A stretch of DNA of 64,000 bases from Tomocerus qinae (lineage: Eukaryota > Arthropoda > Collembola > Entomobryomorpha > Tomoceridae), in the NCBI GenBank assembly GCA_020055645.1, contig CM034548.1:45314296-45378295 (forward strand). Reading direction: 5' to 3'. The notes beneath the pieces are model-generated. The model was not told the origin of the DNA. It saw only the letters and a list, made by a program, of their open reading frames with translations, and ran no database searches. Positions 9,222-22,163 of the stretch are shown piece after piece. Positions within the stretch are counted from its first letter, which is position 1; each line of letters opens with the position of its first letter. A program made the translations under genes and the position numbers.

Positions 9222-12200
9222 ACTTTACCTACCCTTTTGTGTCTTGCCCTCCCGGCTTGCATTACTTAAACTATTTGACAGTGCATAGTGTAATAATCAC
9301 CGTTTTAGCATACTTTTATAACTACACTGCTACATACATACCAATCCCTTGCTTATCATTTCAACTTGTTTCTACTAATCCATGGACAGTACAATCTTTT
9401 CATTAAAATCATTAGGAATTTTAATGCAAATATTATACAATTGTGTTCGGCCTTCGAATTATGAAACAGAATTTTAACTTAATCTTAAAAATTCTTTTCT
9501 ACTAATTATGTCCAGAAGCAATAGTAGAGCATGTAAATAAGTTCATGCATTGAAGGAATTTATATTGTACTTATTATGATTTTGTATAAATAAAATCATG
9601 CGATTTTAGGGTATTTAATTCAGTACTGCATTTACAGTATACCCCGAGAGGTAATTATTAAGCCCGAAGTACTTTTAGATATTGCTTGATGTGATGATCT
9701 TTGTGCAATAAGAGATTTTCACTAGATGAAATGTAAAGTCATAACATAAGGCGTACTAGGTCTAAACGATAATTTATACGGACAAGATATCGAGCACTCC
9801 TTCAGATCACTAAACGAAATTGCAATTTAAATCATTCCTCAAAGATCTACTTACTAGAATCACTTTCTGATAGCACTCTGCATTGAAACGATGCGTTAAA
9901 ACTTGTAATCTCCCAATTATCTACTGTGCGTAATGTCGATAGTAGTTGTTTTTCTTAGATTTGGCAGAGTTGAGAAGAATTTTGTGTTAAAAATCAGAGT
10001 GTGTATGCATGTGCCATTAAATGTGAGAGATGAGAGTGATAAGTAATATTATTACCTCATCTGCATCACAAGTGTATACCTTAGAAGGCTCGTCCGACAG
10101 TTGTGAGTGTGAAAAGCGAAATAAAATATTAAAATATGAATCCAAGTTGAGTGATTTTAAATTGGTTGATGATGTAATGCGTGGTTAGTGAAAGGATTAT
10201 AAGCCAAGTATTATGCTTAGCACATTAGATAAACTAGAAAATGTGTGCTTATCAGTGGAACTCAGAAGGAAAATGTGTAATAAAATAAAATGACATAAAT
10301 AGGAGCTGGATGGTTTTATTGTATACGGCGAATGTTTTATCGCTCCCTACTACTTCTCTGTGCTATGTAGTTGTAAAGTCGAAACATGGCGTACAATACA
10401 TAGTAACACTTCACATAATGCATTAATGCATAGTAGAAATACAATAACAATAACAATAAACATGATAACTACTCCTGCAAAGTCCATTCTCTGGCTGACA
10501 CTTTATTCCCTTCCATTGCCCGCTCAGAATTGCGTAGATCCATGAACTCATCCCTTTCTAAGGTAATGATAAGCACGTAGAACATCTTGTCGTGTTATGA
10601 TTATTCAAGTACATGAGTTGGCAATTAGTTTTCATCTCTGTATTTCAATAACCTAGTCGCATTTCACCCAAACAGATTACAACAGGCAGGAGTGGACATA
10701 GACCTTTATTGTTTCTACAGCAATTTAAATATCTCATCAATGTTCAGACTTTATTTAAATTGTAACTGTAAGTTAAAAAATTTGCCAAGCTGACGGTTCT
10801 TTCTTAATAGCCAATGCATTCAAGACTCTGACCAAAGGACTGCTACTATTTACTACTTATAATATTTTTATAGAGATGCTACTTAGTTGTGGAGTGACAA
10901 TGGATCTATCTCTCTCGCATATCAGGAATAAGGTATTAATGGGATTGATGGTCATGACATGACAAGACATGAATAACTGAAGCAGAGTCTGTTTGTGTGT
11001 TAGTGACGGCGATAGCAAAGCAAGTATTGGAGATCTAATGGCTTGTGGACTGTTATGAAGGAGTCGGGGGATTGGTATGTAATGTACATTATGATATCTA
11101 TTTTATAGCTGCAGTCACCGAGTCACCTCCTAATGTAAACAATGAGAATGGGACTTTTGATGTTTCCTGAGTATTTGTATTTAAGATATTCATGTTGCCG
11201 TTAGGCATGTCAACTATGAGACATCCAACGTCAACTTTATTGCATGAATGGCCGTGGTGGAGGCTGATAAGCAGGCTTAAAAGAATTATAAACCATCATT
11301 TCAAGCCTAACATAAAATAAAAGTGAGATATTGTAATGACCGAAAAAACTGGTATTTTCATTTACCAAGAGAGAGGTTGGAATATGAAATTCCCAGATGG
11401 AGTAGAAAAACACTTTCATCTTATGGCTTGTTTATCTGCAGGAATATTAGGCTATAAAATTCAATGCTACACAAAAACTGTCCTCCAGCTTCCAAAAAGT
11501 GTTAGCATATTTATCCCCTTCTAATTTACTTTGTTTATTGACACAGTGCAGTAGTTCAATTTTAGTTTTATGTGAGAGAGTGCCTAAATGTCTTTAAATG
11601 ACTCACACAGAACTACTTAAGCACATTCGTATGTGCATTTCCATATTACGACTAAGTGCTAAGAACTGATGTGAAGTGTCCTTATGTCAGGAATCAAGAA
11701 AATAATACCCCATTTCACAGAAATTAAACAATCGCTGAATATCAATTCAGCTTCCTTGCATATAATATAATAATATAACCCACTCAGCTAGTTGAGCTCC
11801 CACCTTTAGTAAATAAATCTATTTTTATAAGGCAAATTCTTATTTGCATTTGAATTATTGGGAGTAGGTATGGGAATTCCAGGTTATTTGCAGTTGGCGA
11901 GAGATGATGTGATCATGATGGAATGAGATTCGGGTGTGAGTACTTCTATTCATGTGGTGTCTCCTCGAAATGCAATGTAAGCAAGGGAAAGTGCAGATGT
12001 GTACTAAAAAGATGGAAGTAAGTAAACTTCAAACTTCAATATAATAAACTTTTCGATTTGAAAAGAAGCGAAAGGAATGGAAGGGAGATGCACTGCAAAG
12101 CAAATGGCTCGTTTAGTTTCCCTGCCTCGTAAGTTTCATCTCTCCAGATCGAAATATCGCTTTTATATTTCTGTCTCAAAAGGGCGATAGTGTAAAAAGT

Positions 12201-13503
12201 GTAAACAAGAAAAGGTGGCAAGAGTCGGAGAAGAAAAACAGAAAACCTTTCTTTTCCTCTCTTCGTTTCTTGTTTCTTCATTAAAATATTCACACTCCCC
12301 TCCATCCTTTCATATTATGCTTCTTCAAATTGTAATTTTTCCCAATCTCCCTTCCAAATCTTTCTCAACTCTAAATAGGGTCTCAAATGGAGATGATGGA
12401 ATAATACAAACAACATAATATACTTATTTAGTGCCAATATTCATGTAACATAATATTCTATCCAAGGATACGCATCTATAGTAAACCCTGCAAATATATC
12501 GTCCGTTCATGTTCACAAAAACTGACATTGGAAACAACAGGAAGCTTCAAAAATGCTCGTTGATATACTTTTTAATTTTCTCTTTAGTTTCATAACATTT
12601 CCTGAGCAAACAATGGATATGCCATTCAAAATCCATATCAATTTAGTTCTTAATAACTTCTGCCATTTGAGCTCCAAATTACATTACCTGCCTGCAAAAC
12701 AAAAACTAATAATGCAACCTGTGCGCTTACGACAATTACACAAGTACTTTAATTGAAAACTGTTCTTGACAAACAAAACACAAATTAATTTCTTTCCGTG
12801 ATATTTTATACTGCGTGTATAAGGCTTCAATTTCAAAACTTGGAATTCGGTAAATAGAGTCGACTAATTTTTCTCATTATTTTTCAAGTAAACTTTAAAT
12901 TATTTTAACTTATTCTCCCTCTGAAAATGTCATGTGGGTATAAATATAAGCTTCTCTTAAAAACTTCTTCGGTTCCTACACAATCTAGTATTTAAGTTGA
13001 AGATGTTTTGGCAAGGTACCTGAGCAATTTGGATTGCACAACTTTAAAGGCTTTTAAGGGCAGTGTGATTTATTTATAGATGTACTTTATTGCAACAGAG
13101 TGTTAAATATTCTCTAAAAGTCAAAATGCAGACAATAAGAATGGTCAGAAACAAATAGATATGAATAACAATGTAAGGGAATAAATTCAACGTGGTTACT
13201 TTAAAAAGACATATAATAGGTGGACGTAAGCCCATTATACACACAAGTTATAAATATAAAATTAAATTGAAAGGAGTATTTTACACAGAGTAAACTACAT
13301 TTCCTCAATTTCTAAGCTGCCACATTCATTCCCTCAGACACGAATTCAAGTACGAGTTAAACTTGATTTCATAGGTCTATGAGTCTGAGCTAGTAATCAA
13401 GTTGACTCTTCTGAAACTGTGAAATGAAAAGAGGGAACTTGACAGGCGATAATATTTTATCCAAAGGAAGAATGTACATGTCATAATAGGAGCGTGTAAT
13501 TTC

Positions 13504-13517
13504 GTATAATATTATAC
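13504..13517. repeat. Perfect 14-bp palindrome GTATAATATTATAC
   Basis: This is a perfect inverted repeat without spacer and one member of the recurrent ATAATATTAT set in this window. Confidence 0.85.
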
Positions 13518-14350
13518 AATAAGTGTCATAAAATACCTCTGCCAGCTTAGCTATGCAAACTATTCACAATGGTTATTAAAGAACGTAGGTAGATAACACA
13601 TATACAGACTTTTTCTCTATAATATGCAGTGAGCAAGTAGTAGTGAGTGAGTGTGTGCTTTAGAATGCTATATTTATGTATATCCTCACAATTTTCTCTT
13701 TGTGCGCTGCACAATGGAAAGAAAACTTATTATAGGGCTGGCTGCTACGTAAACCTAATAGTGACATTTAGATTTAACTAAAGCTTACTTGCCCTCCTGT
13801 CTTGTCTGTCTTTTCCTATTAGAATCTCACGGAGCCAGTCAAGTCACAAGTCACATCAAGAAGGATTATATGGAATTCAACATCCTAGAGTAGCGTTTGT
13901 CCTTTGAATCTGTAGATGCAGTGACTTTGAGTTGCTTCTTTTCTTTCTTGACCTTCCAGGATCAAGATGAGAATAAAAAGAGTTGAGATGAAAAGAATTT
14001 TTGTCATTTTGTCAGTAGTTTATGCTCAAATGTTTGTAATTTAATAGAATGGTCATGGCCACTCCGACTATATTTTTTATCGCTTCTCTTTTGATTTAAT
14101 CGTCCGCATTCATTACTAGTACCTACATCAAATTACTAACCTTTTTAGCCATTTTCTTAATATGAATACCATAGCACAAATAATATGCTAGTAATACATT
14201 TATATCCGGCTATCCAAACAATTCAAGCTATACTAGACCATGTTGCAGAGTATAATATTTAGTAAACATTTGTGGACAAATGTTTTCTAACCTAAATTGT
14301 TTCTAAGACTTTTTAATCAGCAGTAGTACTCGACAGTAATTACGATATAA

Positions 14351-14360
14351 ATAATATTAT
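14351..14360. repeat. ATAATATTAT palindrome
   Basis: This is a perfect 10-base palindrome, followed by AGGTATATAGG. It belongs to the same recurrent motif class as 13504 and 26886. Confidence 0.7.
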
Positions 14361-16235
14361 AGGTATATAGGCAATAGTCAACTCATAAATCCCATGTCGG
14401 TTAGTGTTTTAAAGCATGTAAGTAAAGCAATTGAGCATTTTTATCGAAACGGAATTGGGTAGTTAAATTGTTCTTGTCTCGCATGTGAATTTCTCCTTTA
14501 AAAAAGGGTTTGTGCTCGGAAAGCAGTGCAGATGGAAAAATTTATATTCATGAGTGGAATATGGTAAATGGTGAGTAAAGGAGAAGAAAAGGGATTTGGA
14601 GAGTTACAATAAGGAAATTCAGAGGAGACTAGTGTGAATGCGAGTGGAGGAGTTGGAGCCTTGGTAGTGAGGTAGTAGTAGAGCTATAAATATCCCACAG
14701 GCTCAGGCAATAGCAGGAGGCTTTAAAATATGGACGTTGTTGTCATTATTGCCATATCTTTATAATAGATAGGTTAATCAAGTGCTCGGCTTCACCTCAG
14801 CTCCTGAGTTTGCTTTGATTATTTTGCTGGGAGTGAGGGAGGCAGAAAGTTTCTGGAAAGGAAGTCTTTGAACGTGTCTCCAGTACTTATGTAATCTAAA
14901 CTAAAGGCAGTCGCTCTGATTTCTACTATTTATATATGTCCTACTATTTATTTCTAAAGTCAGAGTATGTATTGTGTCACACGACGCACAGAATCATTTT
15001 GCTTGCGAACTGTAACTTTTGCCACATAGAAATTCGTGCCGGGACTTTAACCTACCTAAGTATGCTACAGTGGGAGAGCAAATATTATAGATTTCACTCT
15101 TCATATACTATTATAATGTATGGAATGTTATCAGTTCACAAGTCTCTACTACCTAAGTACGTTCGTCCTGGATCTTTGAGAAGAACAACTTCCTCGTTCA
15201 CGTATTCGTCTTTAGATACGTGTTTTCCTTCCTTCACATCCTACCGCCGGGAGAAGCCGCACAAATAATACAACAGCACTAGTGGGAGATATAGTCGGTA
15301 TTAGCAGTAAACACATTTGAATTCAAATACGTGTTCCAGAAATGTCCTCTTCAGTTACACACATCGGAGTCAGTTACTTATTCTATCTCTTATGCCCACT
15401 GCTTCATCATTTCCACTCCACTTTTAGCGATACTACCATTTATTCCAAACTGTTTTTCCACTTTATTATTATATCATTAGATACCTAAGTTATGGTACTA
15501 CTTTTATGTCTGCAATGTATTGTTAGTTACCGAAACGAAAGTGCGACAAGCCAAACCATGTCGTTCCGTGCCTTGCCAGACCAGAAATAAATAAATTCAT
15601 GACAGAATTTGGATACTTTGTCATGCACATTTCGCTCAAGGTACTCCTTGTTCCTGCAAAACACTCTTTGGCTGTCACAGATAACAATGTTACATGCGTT
15701 TGTGATAATAAGTGTATCCACCACTACCACTACTACTATATGTACTTCTGTGCGTATTTAGGTACTTAATAATGAATTACAAAAATGATAACGGTTTATA
15801 GTATAGAAGGCGACTACTATTACAAGCAAATTTATTGTACACTATTCTATGTAACCGCAAATGCATGCTGCTACAATCTAGATCTAACCTGTGCTACTTA
15901 TGCAAGTAGCATTTTGAGAATTTAATTGGGTATTTGGTATTTATCGGATACGAACGAGATAAAGTAGAATTTTAGGGGAAATAACTTAAAACAAAACCTA
16001 AAATCCGTTTCATAACTTCAATTGCTATTCTTACAATTTTATCTGAGTCAAGATAACTCATTTGGTCTAATGTCATTAAATTGAAGCCCTGAACAATGAA
16101 AGAAGATGGATATAGAAGAGTTCTGTCTTTGTCATTTGCGTTTGTAAAAGTTGGAGAGATAGTGCTTTGGAGTAGAAGCAGTTTGAATTTCAAGTAGATC
16201 AACGAATTCGGCATACTTTTAGATTCTATACAGAA

Positions 16236-16610
16236 TTAATGTGATGCTCTGGAAAAGTCATACATGCATATATTTATCGCAGAGGAGAGATAGCGGAATT
16301 GTAGAAATAGCGAAATGAATTTGCTAAGTTCTGATATCTTGACTCGCTGCCTCGGCTCACAATGAACTCCAGAAAAATAATGCATAGGAGTTGGAAAAAT
16401 GTACATAGCGTTGCTTATGATATTATTCGTGGAAATCTGAACTCGAACTGGCTGGCTGTGTGAGTTTATTTGTCTGGAAGAGCGGAGCTGAGTCTGTTCA
16501 GACTGCAGCCACGCCACGAATTCGTAAAACGCAACTAGGAAGGAAAATGGAAAGATAGGCAGGAAATTTCCCTTGGAGGCATACATTAATGATGATTTTC
16601 CCTTTGCCAT
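16236..16610 (-). CDS. Candidate 124-codon ORF, unknown (low confidence)
   Basis: This is the longest frame outside plexin that begins with a true ATG. The start context is strong (ATACA before ATG and G at +4). The product begins MAKGKSSLMYASKGN, then has one hydrophobic stretch at about residues 16-34 (LPIFPFSFLVAFYEFVAWL), then a polar Gln/Ser/Asn-rich part without recognisable domain. No splice or poly(A) evidence is convincing. Frames of this length are only mildly surprising in 64 kb of such DNA, so this may be chance. Confidence 0.2.
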   Translation of the reverse strand: MAKGKSSLMYASKGNFLPIFPFSFLVAFYEFVAWLQSEQTQLRSSRQINSHSQPVRVQISTNNIISNAMYIFPTPMHYFSGVHCEPRQRVKISELSKFISLFLQFRYLSSAINICMYDFSRASH

Positions 16611-19600
16611 TGTATCGTGAATAGCATTTGCTCTCCTGTTCCGTTTTCCTTCTGTCTTTGTCTCTTCTCTTACAGTATTACATTAGTCTTGTTTGAAATA
16701 TACATTTGAGCTATCTAAATGTGATGTGATGCCACGTTTCGTTTCAAGTTTCACTTTGGCTTCGCCTTACTTACAAACATAATATTAATCAACTCATAAT
16801 GCTCGTTCCTTCGGAATACTCTATCTCATTGCCCATGTAGGAATTTATAATATTCATATCTCCGAACTGATAGCGAGTCAGCCAGCGAGCCAACCTCCTT
16901 CGATTGTATTCACATTCTCCTCAATTGCAACTCCAACAATTAGCCTTTAAGCCAGTCAGAGAAACTACGATAATAAAATCAAATAAATTCTCATTGTACA
17001 CCCAACCGGCAGATAGCGAACAACAAAGCCTCGCTCAGTTACACCAAATCTTTTGATTCGATTTTATAATATGACATGATCCCCTCTCATGCACTATACG
17101 TTTCCTTTATTAGCTTAACTAACCTAACTAACTGATTATCTTCAATGCTTACTGTACTTTTGCCTTCGAGCAATCAATTCTCATCCAAACTTCCTATCTC
17201 CGGATCCATCCACTATCAAATTGACAATTTTATTCCCTTCCCAATAACATGATGACAATAATTCATATTGAATTTCCATATAAACCTGTTGGTTATACCA
17301 TTTTACTACTACATCTATTCTCACCAAATCCCTCTCAATGGGGTAATAACACAAATAATACTCGCCTAATGTATCACAGACACTCTTATTTAACATTTAA
17401 TCAAACCACAAATTCCACTTGAATAAAAATATTTCCCTATGGGTTCAGCACTAATGGCAATGTCTCACATAATTCTAATACCAGATTTACTATTTCTTTG
17501 AGTTGAGACATGATTGAGAAAAAGGCGAGAAAGATAAAACGAAAAATATTTAAGAGAGTAGACGGCTATTGTCACGCAGAGTGTACATGTAGTCAGTAGG
17601 TACTTTAGATTAAAAAGATTGTTGCCTATCACATAACATCAGCAGATTTACTTCTTTACTCATCATTCTTTTCATGTATAAATTTCTCTTACCTTTCATG
17701 CAAACCCTTTTCTATTCCTTAGAATATATTAACAATATCTAGTATATATCCTCGCAGTATTACACATTGACAGAGAGTACCAGTAATCTATGAGCTGTAC
17801 TACTGATTTATATATTCTAATCTCATCCATCGACATTCTTGCATAAAAGCTAGCTGTACTAGTAACATATAGTAATGTAGCTCTGTGTAGAGTTTATCCC
17901 ATATTAGAAGACATCACGATGAGATAAAACGAGCACAGTTAGCAGATTCGCATTAAATTAGTTTATAAAATAAGTGGATAGTGGATATTCGAGTAGGCAA
18001 TAAAGAGCCGTCAGTTTTCCCAAATCAAATGAAAACTGCACGACGCACTGCATAACATAAACTGCATTGTATTCTGGGGAAAAACAGTCGAAATTAATAC
18101 GCCATGTTCCCAAGGAATTCTTTAGAGATGATTTCGATCATGACTTGGGCTGATTACACGTTATCTAAAAGACCCAGATTGAATTTTTAAATAAATAGAG
18201 TACTGTTTCAGGAAACTCAATCAATTGCCTATTGCACGACTTATTGTTTGAAGCCAAAACAGAATAATAGGTTAGTATAGCGGTACATTTACCATGTGCT
18301 TATTTAGTATTCAAGATCCGACTACCTTCAATCTGACAACAATAATAACAATTTATCCGTATAGCTTTACATGACGTATCACATTACTATGTGGCTACAA
18401 TATCTTCGAGAGGATTTCATGGTTTATAAAATGCATTTACCATTTCAGAGATATAAGTAATAATAAAACTAATAAATATAGTTGCCAGAAGCAAAATATT
18501 CAAGAGAATTGCATCTGCACCCGTTAGACGTCATAAAATTGTTTTTGAAGCAAGAAAATCAAAAGTAATCGAACTGACATGAAAAATCTTGAAGGCTAAA
18601 CGGCAGTTATTATAGACATTATATTTTGCCATGTTCATGTTAGCATCTACTGTGCTTTTTTGATACATAATAGGTAGATGTAATGAATTGCTATTGTTGT
18701 CAGAACTGCTTACCGATATATAATAGAAATTTAAACTCCAGGTTTAAACACAATGTATGCAATGCATATTAGGTAAATGTACACAGCAAGAATTCACGTT
18801 CTACCATAATACAAAAGAATGGGATGGCATTCATAAGACAGGAGAGTCAGAAAGGACCACTTTGACGTGAATGAATGAGCTGAAAATGAAATTTTACGTG
18901 AATGTATTTCAGGCTTCTATTCTTCGCTATCCACGAATAATCACTAGCCAATAAAATGAGCGTCCGCTTCAAATGCTGCTGATAATATTCATCTCGACAA
19001 ATTATTGAGGCAACATCATGATGCCATCGGAAGATTCGATCGGACCATATAATATACACAGGTACTTCTTTTCCTTTAGCTAGTCTGTCTCAGACAAAAT
19101 TTGTAATTATCATTGCCCAAGCATAGGCATTTGTCTGGTAGAAGGAATAGGATTGCTTAACAGTTTAATATCGCGTACCACAAGAAAAGGTGTTGGAAAT
19201 TTATACCCAATAAATTACTTTTATTGCTTTGGCAATTGCTTGATCTAATTTAACAGTATCGTGAAGAGGCATTCGACTCAATTAATTTAAAAAATTTGAA
19301 ATACACTGAAATTCCCTTTCTAAAGATCTGCCATAAATATCCCAATTCTCGGTTATTATAAATTCTTTTAATAAGTAAGATTTGCAATGTTTGCATGTCT
19401 ACGCAAATTTGGGACAAACGCACATTTTTAATTAGAGACTATATTGACGCATAAAAAGTATCATTGTTGTGCCATTGTGTTAGACTGTGTGTAATTGGGC
19501 ACAAAATATTGTAGAGATTTATATTATTATATCTACTTAATAAACAAGCTAAATCATGGAGGACAAAAAATGTAAAACAAATTGCACTTCGTGTCGAAGT

Positions 19601-21120
19601 AGATTCATCGTTGTGGAATTATTATTATCGCAACAAGCAATTTAAACTCTATTTTTATAGATGTACAATAATGACATGTGACACTAAATATATTTTACGA
19701 CTAAATAAATAGAATAATATTCTAGAGGAGAAAGGGCGATATCTATATAAGGCTCCAAAAGCTACTGACAATAAGTACAAGTGAAGTCACGATAGTTATA
19801 TTTATTAGTCTCACTCAGTGTCAGTATAAAATTGCAAGTCCACAGCGAGTTATATTAATGACAGCAGTCAAGGGAAGTCGAGTCGTATTTTAGTATGGAT
19901 GCAACAAGAGCTTGTCTTTTATTCAATTTGATTGGCTTTGATTGAAGTTGGCCTGCTGGTATGAATCTGATGTGAGACTAATATTACAGTGTTGTTGGCA
20001 ATGCCATCCACACTTAGAATAACGAACGGCAGATAAAATAATGCACAGAGCACAAAAGTTGCCACAGCCGGCCTTTTACTTCTTTAACACTTCACTTTTT
20101 TCTGCATACCAATCTGGCTATCTACTGTCATATTTTCCTACACACATCTCTTTACTATTCGCCTACTATTATAAGATTCGCTTGTGTGCTTTGAAATTTA
20201 GGTCTCCGTGTCACGTCTTATAAATAAATTTCAACCACAGTGTAACTGTGAAACGCATTGAGTTTTATTGACTGTAATGCAGTAACAAAGAAAAATTTAT
20301 CAGCTCCCATTCAATTCAAATGGATGCCAAAATAATGAAATGAATAACATAAAGCTGAATTCCTAATGCAAGCATTGCTTGTAGAACACTGCGATAAACT
20401 TTGTTCAATTTAATGTAATTAATTTTCTTCAACTGCCATCAGAACAATGTAACTTTAATGTCCATGTGCTAAATTACTTAGTGAATTGCCATCGTAAGGC
20501 ACCTGAAGCAACTTATTACATGGAGTACTGCTCCCCGATAAGCGACAGAAGAATGCAATGCTAGAGATTAGCCTACCCCATAAATGCCTATAGAAAAGCA
20601 AAAATATGTAGAGATTTTGATCAACTAAGTAGTTCTAGCGTGATGTGGCAGTACAATTATAATTCAGAAATAAATAAAGTTTGTCTGCAATAAACTTTCA
20701 TTACGAAAGAGAAAATTCTCTTTTTTACAGAAATTAACGTGTTAGTATTTTTACCAAAAGTAGCTCATCCCATTATTAGCTAATCAGAAGGCTTAACACT
20801 ACTAGGAGCACAATAGGACGCGATTTACATTTAGATACAAACAACAATAGCAGAAATAAGATTAGTCAGCCCCTTCTGCAGAGAGCGAAATAAGTTAGCC
20901 CTATTTAGGTAGACACAAAACGAGTGCATGTCATAAATAAGTAGATGCCTTCAGGTATTTTGTGCTGAGTTTTCCTTCTTTCTTGCACTACTTCGCTAAC
21001 CCACCAAGTACAGACAGTGCAATAGTGTGGCAGACAACTATTTACTCCGAGTAGGTATGTAATAAACCTGAGTCTGAAGTTAATTTCTTTCCAGTACATA
21101 TTTACGTACTTACTTATGCA
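16611..21120. other. Non-coding block, strongly AT-rich
   Basis: There are no recognisable exons. The ORFs at 17181, 18847, 20041 and 20905 are 60-71 codons and featureless. The stretch from about 18300 to 19700 is especially rich in A/T and shows nothing else. Confidence 0.5.
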
Positions 21121-21138
21121 TTCAACATTGCGTAAAAC

Positions 21139-21390
21139 TTGTCTGATTTGCAGGGAAATTTTTCGTTGCGTGATGACCGCTGCTTATCGTTCGTTTTCCC
21201 TAATGTAACTTTAGTCGAATTGACTGTCGATTCTTTCCATGTTTCACGACCCACCTACCTGTCTATCTCACTGCCTGGAAGATGGAATTGTTCAGATGCA
21301 ACCAACACAGGTTTCTTGGAGGAAGCACCTTGGCTGCAGAGCCACTTTTCTCAAACAACCGAGTATCGTCTCCATTTATTTCCTTAGCTC
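21139..21390. other. GC-richer island with splice-like junctions on both strands; possible exon
   Basis: On the plus strand a pyrimidine-rich run ending TTTGCAG (about 21147-21153) leads into an open frame to 21387 (SLRDDRCLSFVFPNVTLVEL, later PGRWNCSDATNTGF). On the minus strand the same region ends in GATAGACAG followed by GTAGGT (about 21258), a good donor, as a non-coding first exon of plexin might. Several CpGs occur at 21165-21195. No protein family is recognised. Either strand could carry an exon; neither is proven. Confidence 0.25.
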
Positions 21391-22068
21391 TCCTTATACT
21401 CCATTGTGTCTGATGCAATGCATTGTGTGGCATTCCATTGTGTTACTCTCAAATCACTTTATAATACTCATATACTTCACAAACACTGCAATCGTACGTG
21501 CACTCTATTACGGTGGGAGGACTTTACAGCAATGTGCAAACAAAGTCCTCGTTGCATGTATACACTCCTTATATTGAAGTAGAGTAACTTTGGAAGATAA
21601 ATTCCTAAATCATACATGTGTGCTGAATACAATGCAATCCCTTCTATCATGACACAAAAAAACAAGTAAAATTATCACAAAATGGTGGTAAAGTCACAAA
21701 TGTAAACATAATTTATGATAACAATGACTAGTTTGGAATGCATTTGCTTCTGTTTTGGTTTTTTGTCTAGCATTTATAATTCCAAACAGTTCAAGATTAA
21801 TTATTTATTGAGAAGGCATTGATGGAAGTATCAATCAGCAACTCCTTTGCAAACAACCCTATGTACCGCTAAATATTTGATGGCTCTCTATTGTGTAATA
21901 TAAGCAGGCTACACTGACATGCCGGTAGACAGAACACCGAGGGTATAGGACCTTGTCTGCTCCAATAAATGATACAAATGGTTGCGTACAGAAAAAGTCA
22001 TGTCCTTTACTTAACCAATTGAAAAATTATTTACTGAATGTAGATTTGACATCACGAATTTAACAATT

Positions 22069-22163
22069 CCGCCATTACATGAGTATTATAAGTAGAGATT
22101 CCGCCATAATATGAGTATTATAAGTAGAGATTCCGCCATAATATGAGTATTATAAGTAGAGAT
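22069..22163. repeat. 32-bp minisatellite, three copies
   Basis: Three head-to-tail copies start CCGCCATWACATGAGTAT-like and end AGTAGAGATT, at 22069-22100, 22101-22132 and 22133-22163. Copies two and three are identical over 31 bases; copy one differs at a few positions near its start. The near identity implies recent tandem duplication. It lies in otherwise unique non-coding DNA and does not form part of an ORF. Confidence 0.95.

Larger units (their letters stand above)
9222..16235. other. Non-coding block, AT-rich
   Basis: I see no supported gene. Short ORFs at 9212, 10360, 11237/11336, 12036/12215, 12553, 14936 and 15527 are mostly below 110 codons, several start with non-ATG codons, and none shows a domain. 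Palindromic ATAATATTAT elements occur at 13504 and 14351. Confidence 0.5.

Noticed and set aside
11108-11122. 15-mer GCTGCAGTCACCGAG repeated at 62207-62221
   Set aside because: A few 15-mers are expected to recur by chance in a window this size, and the flanks are unrelated.
13059-13067. miR-34-like GGCAGTGTG
   Set aside because: Only nine bases match the family as I know it, and no hairpin partner is visible.
14668-14678. let-7-like 11-mer TGAGGTAGTAG
   Set aside because: The match ends after 11 bases and no complementary arm lies within about 100 bases on either side, so no precursor hairpin can form. The word belongs to the local GTA-rich simplicity.
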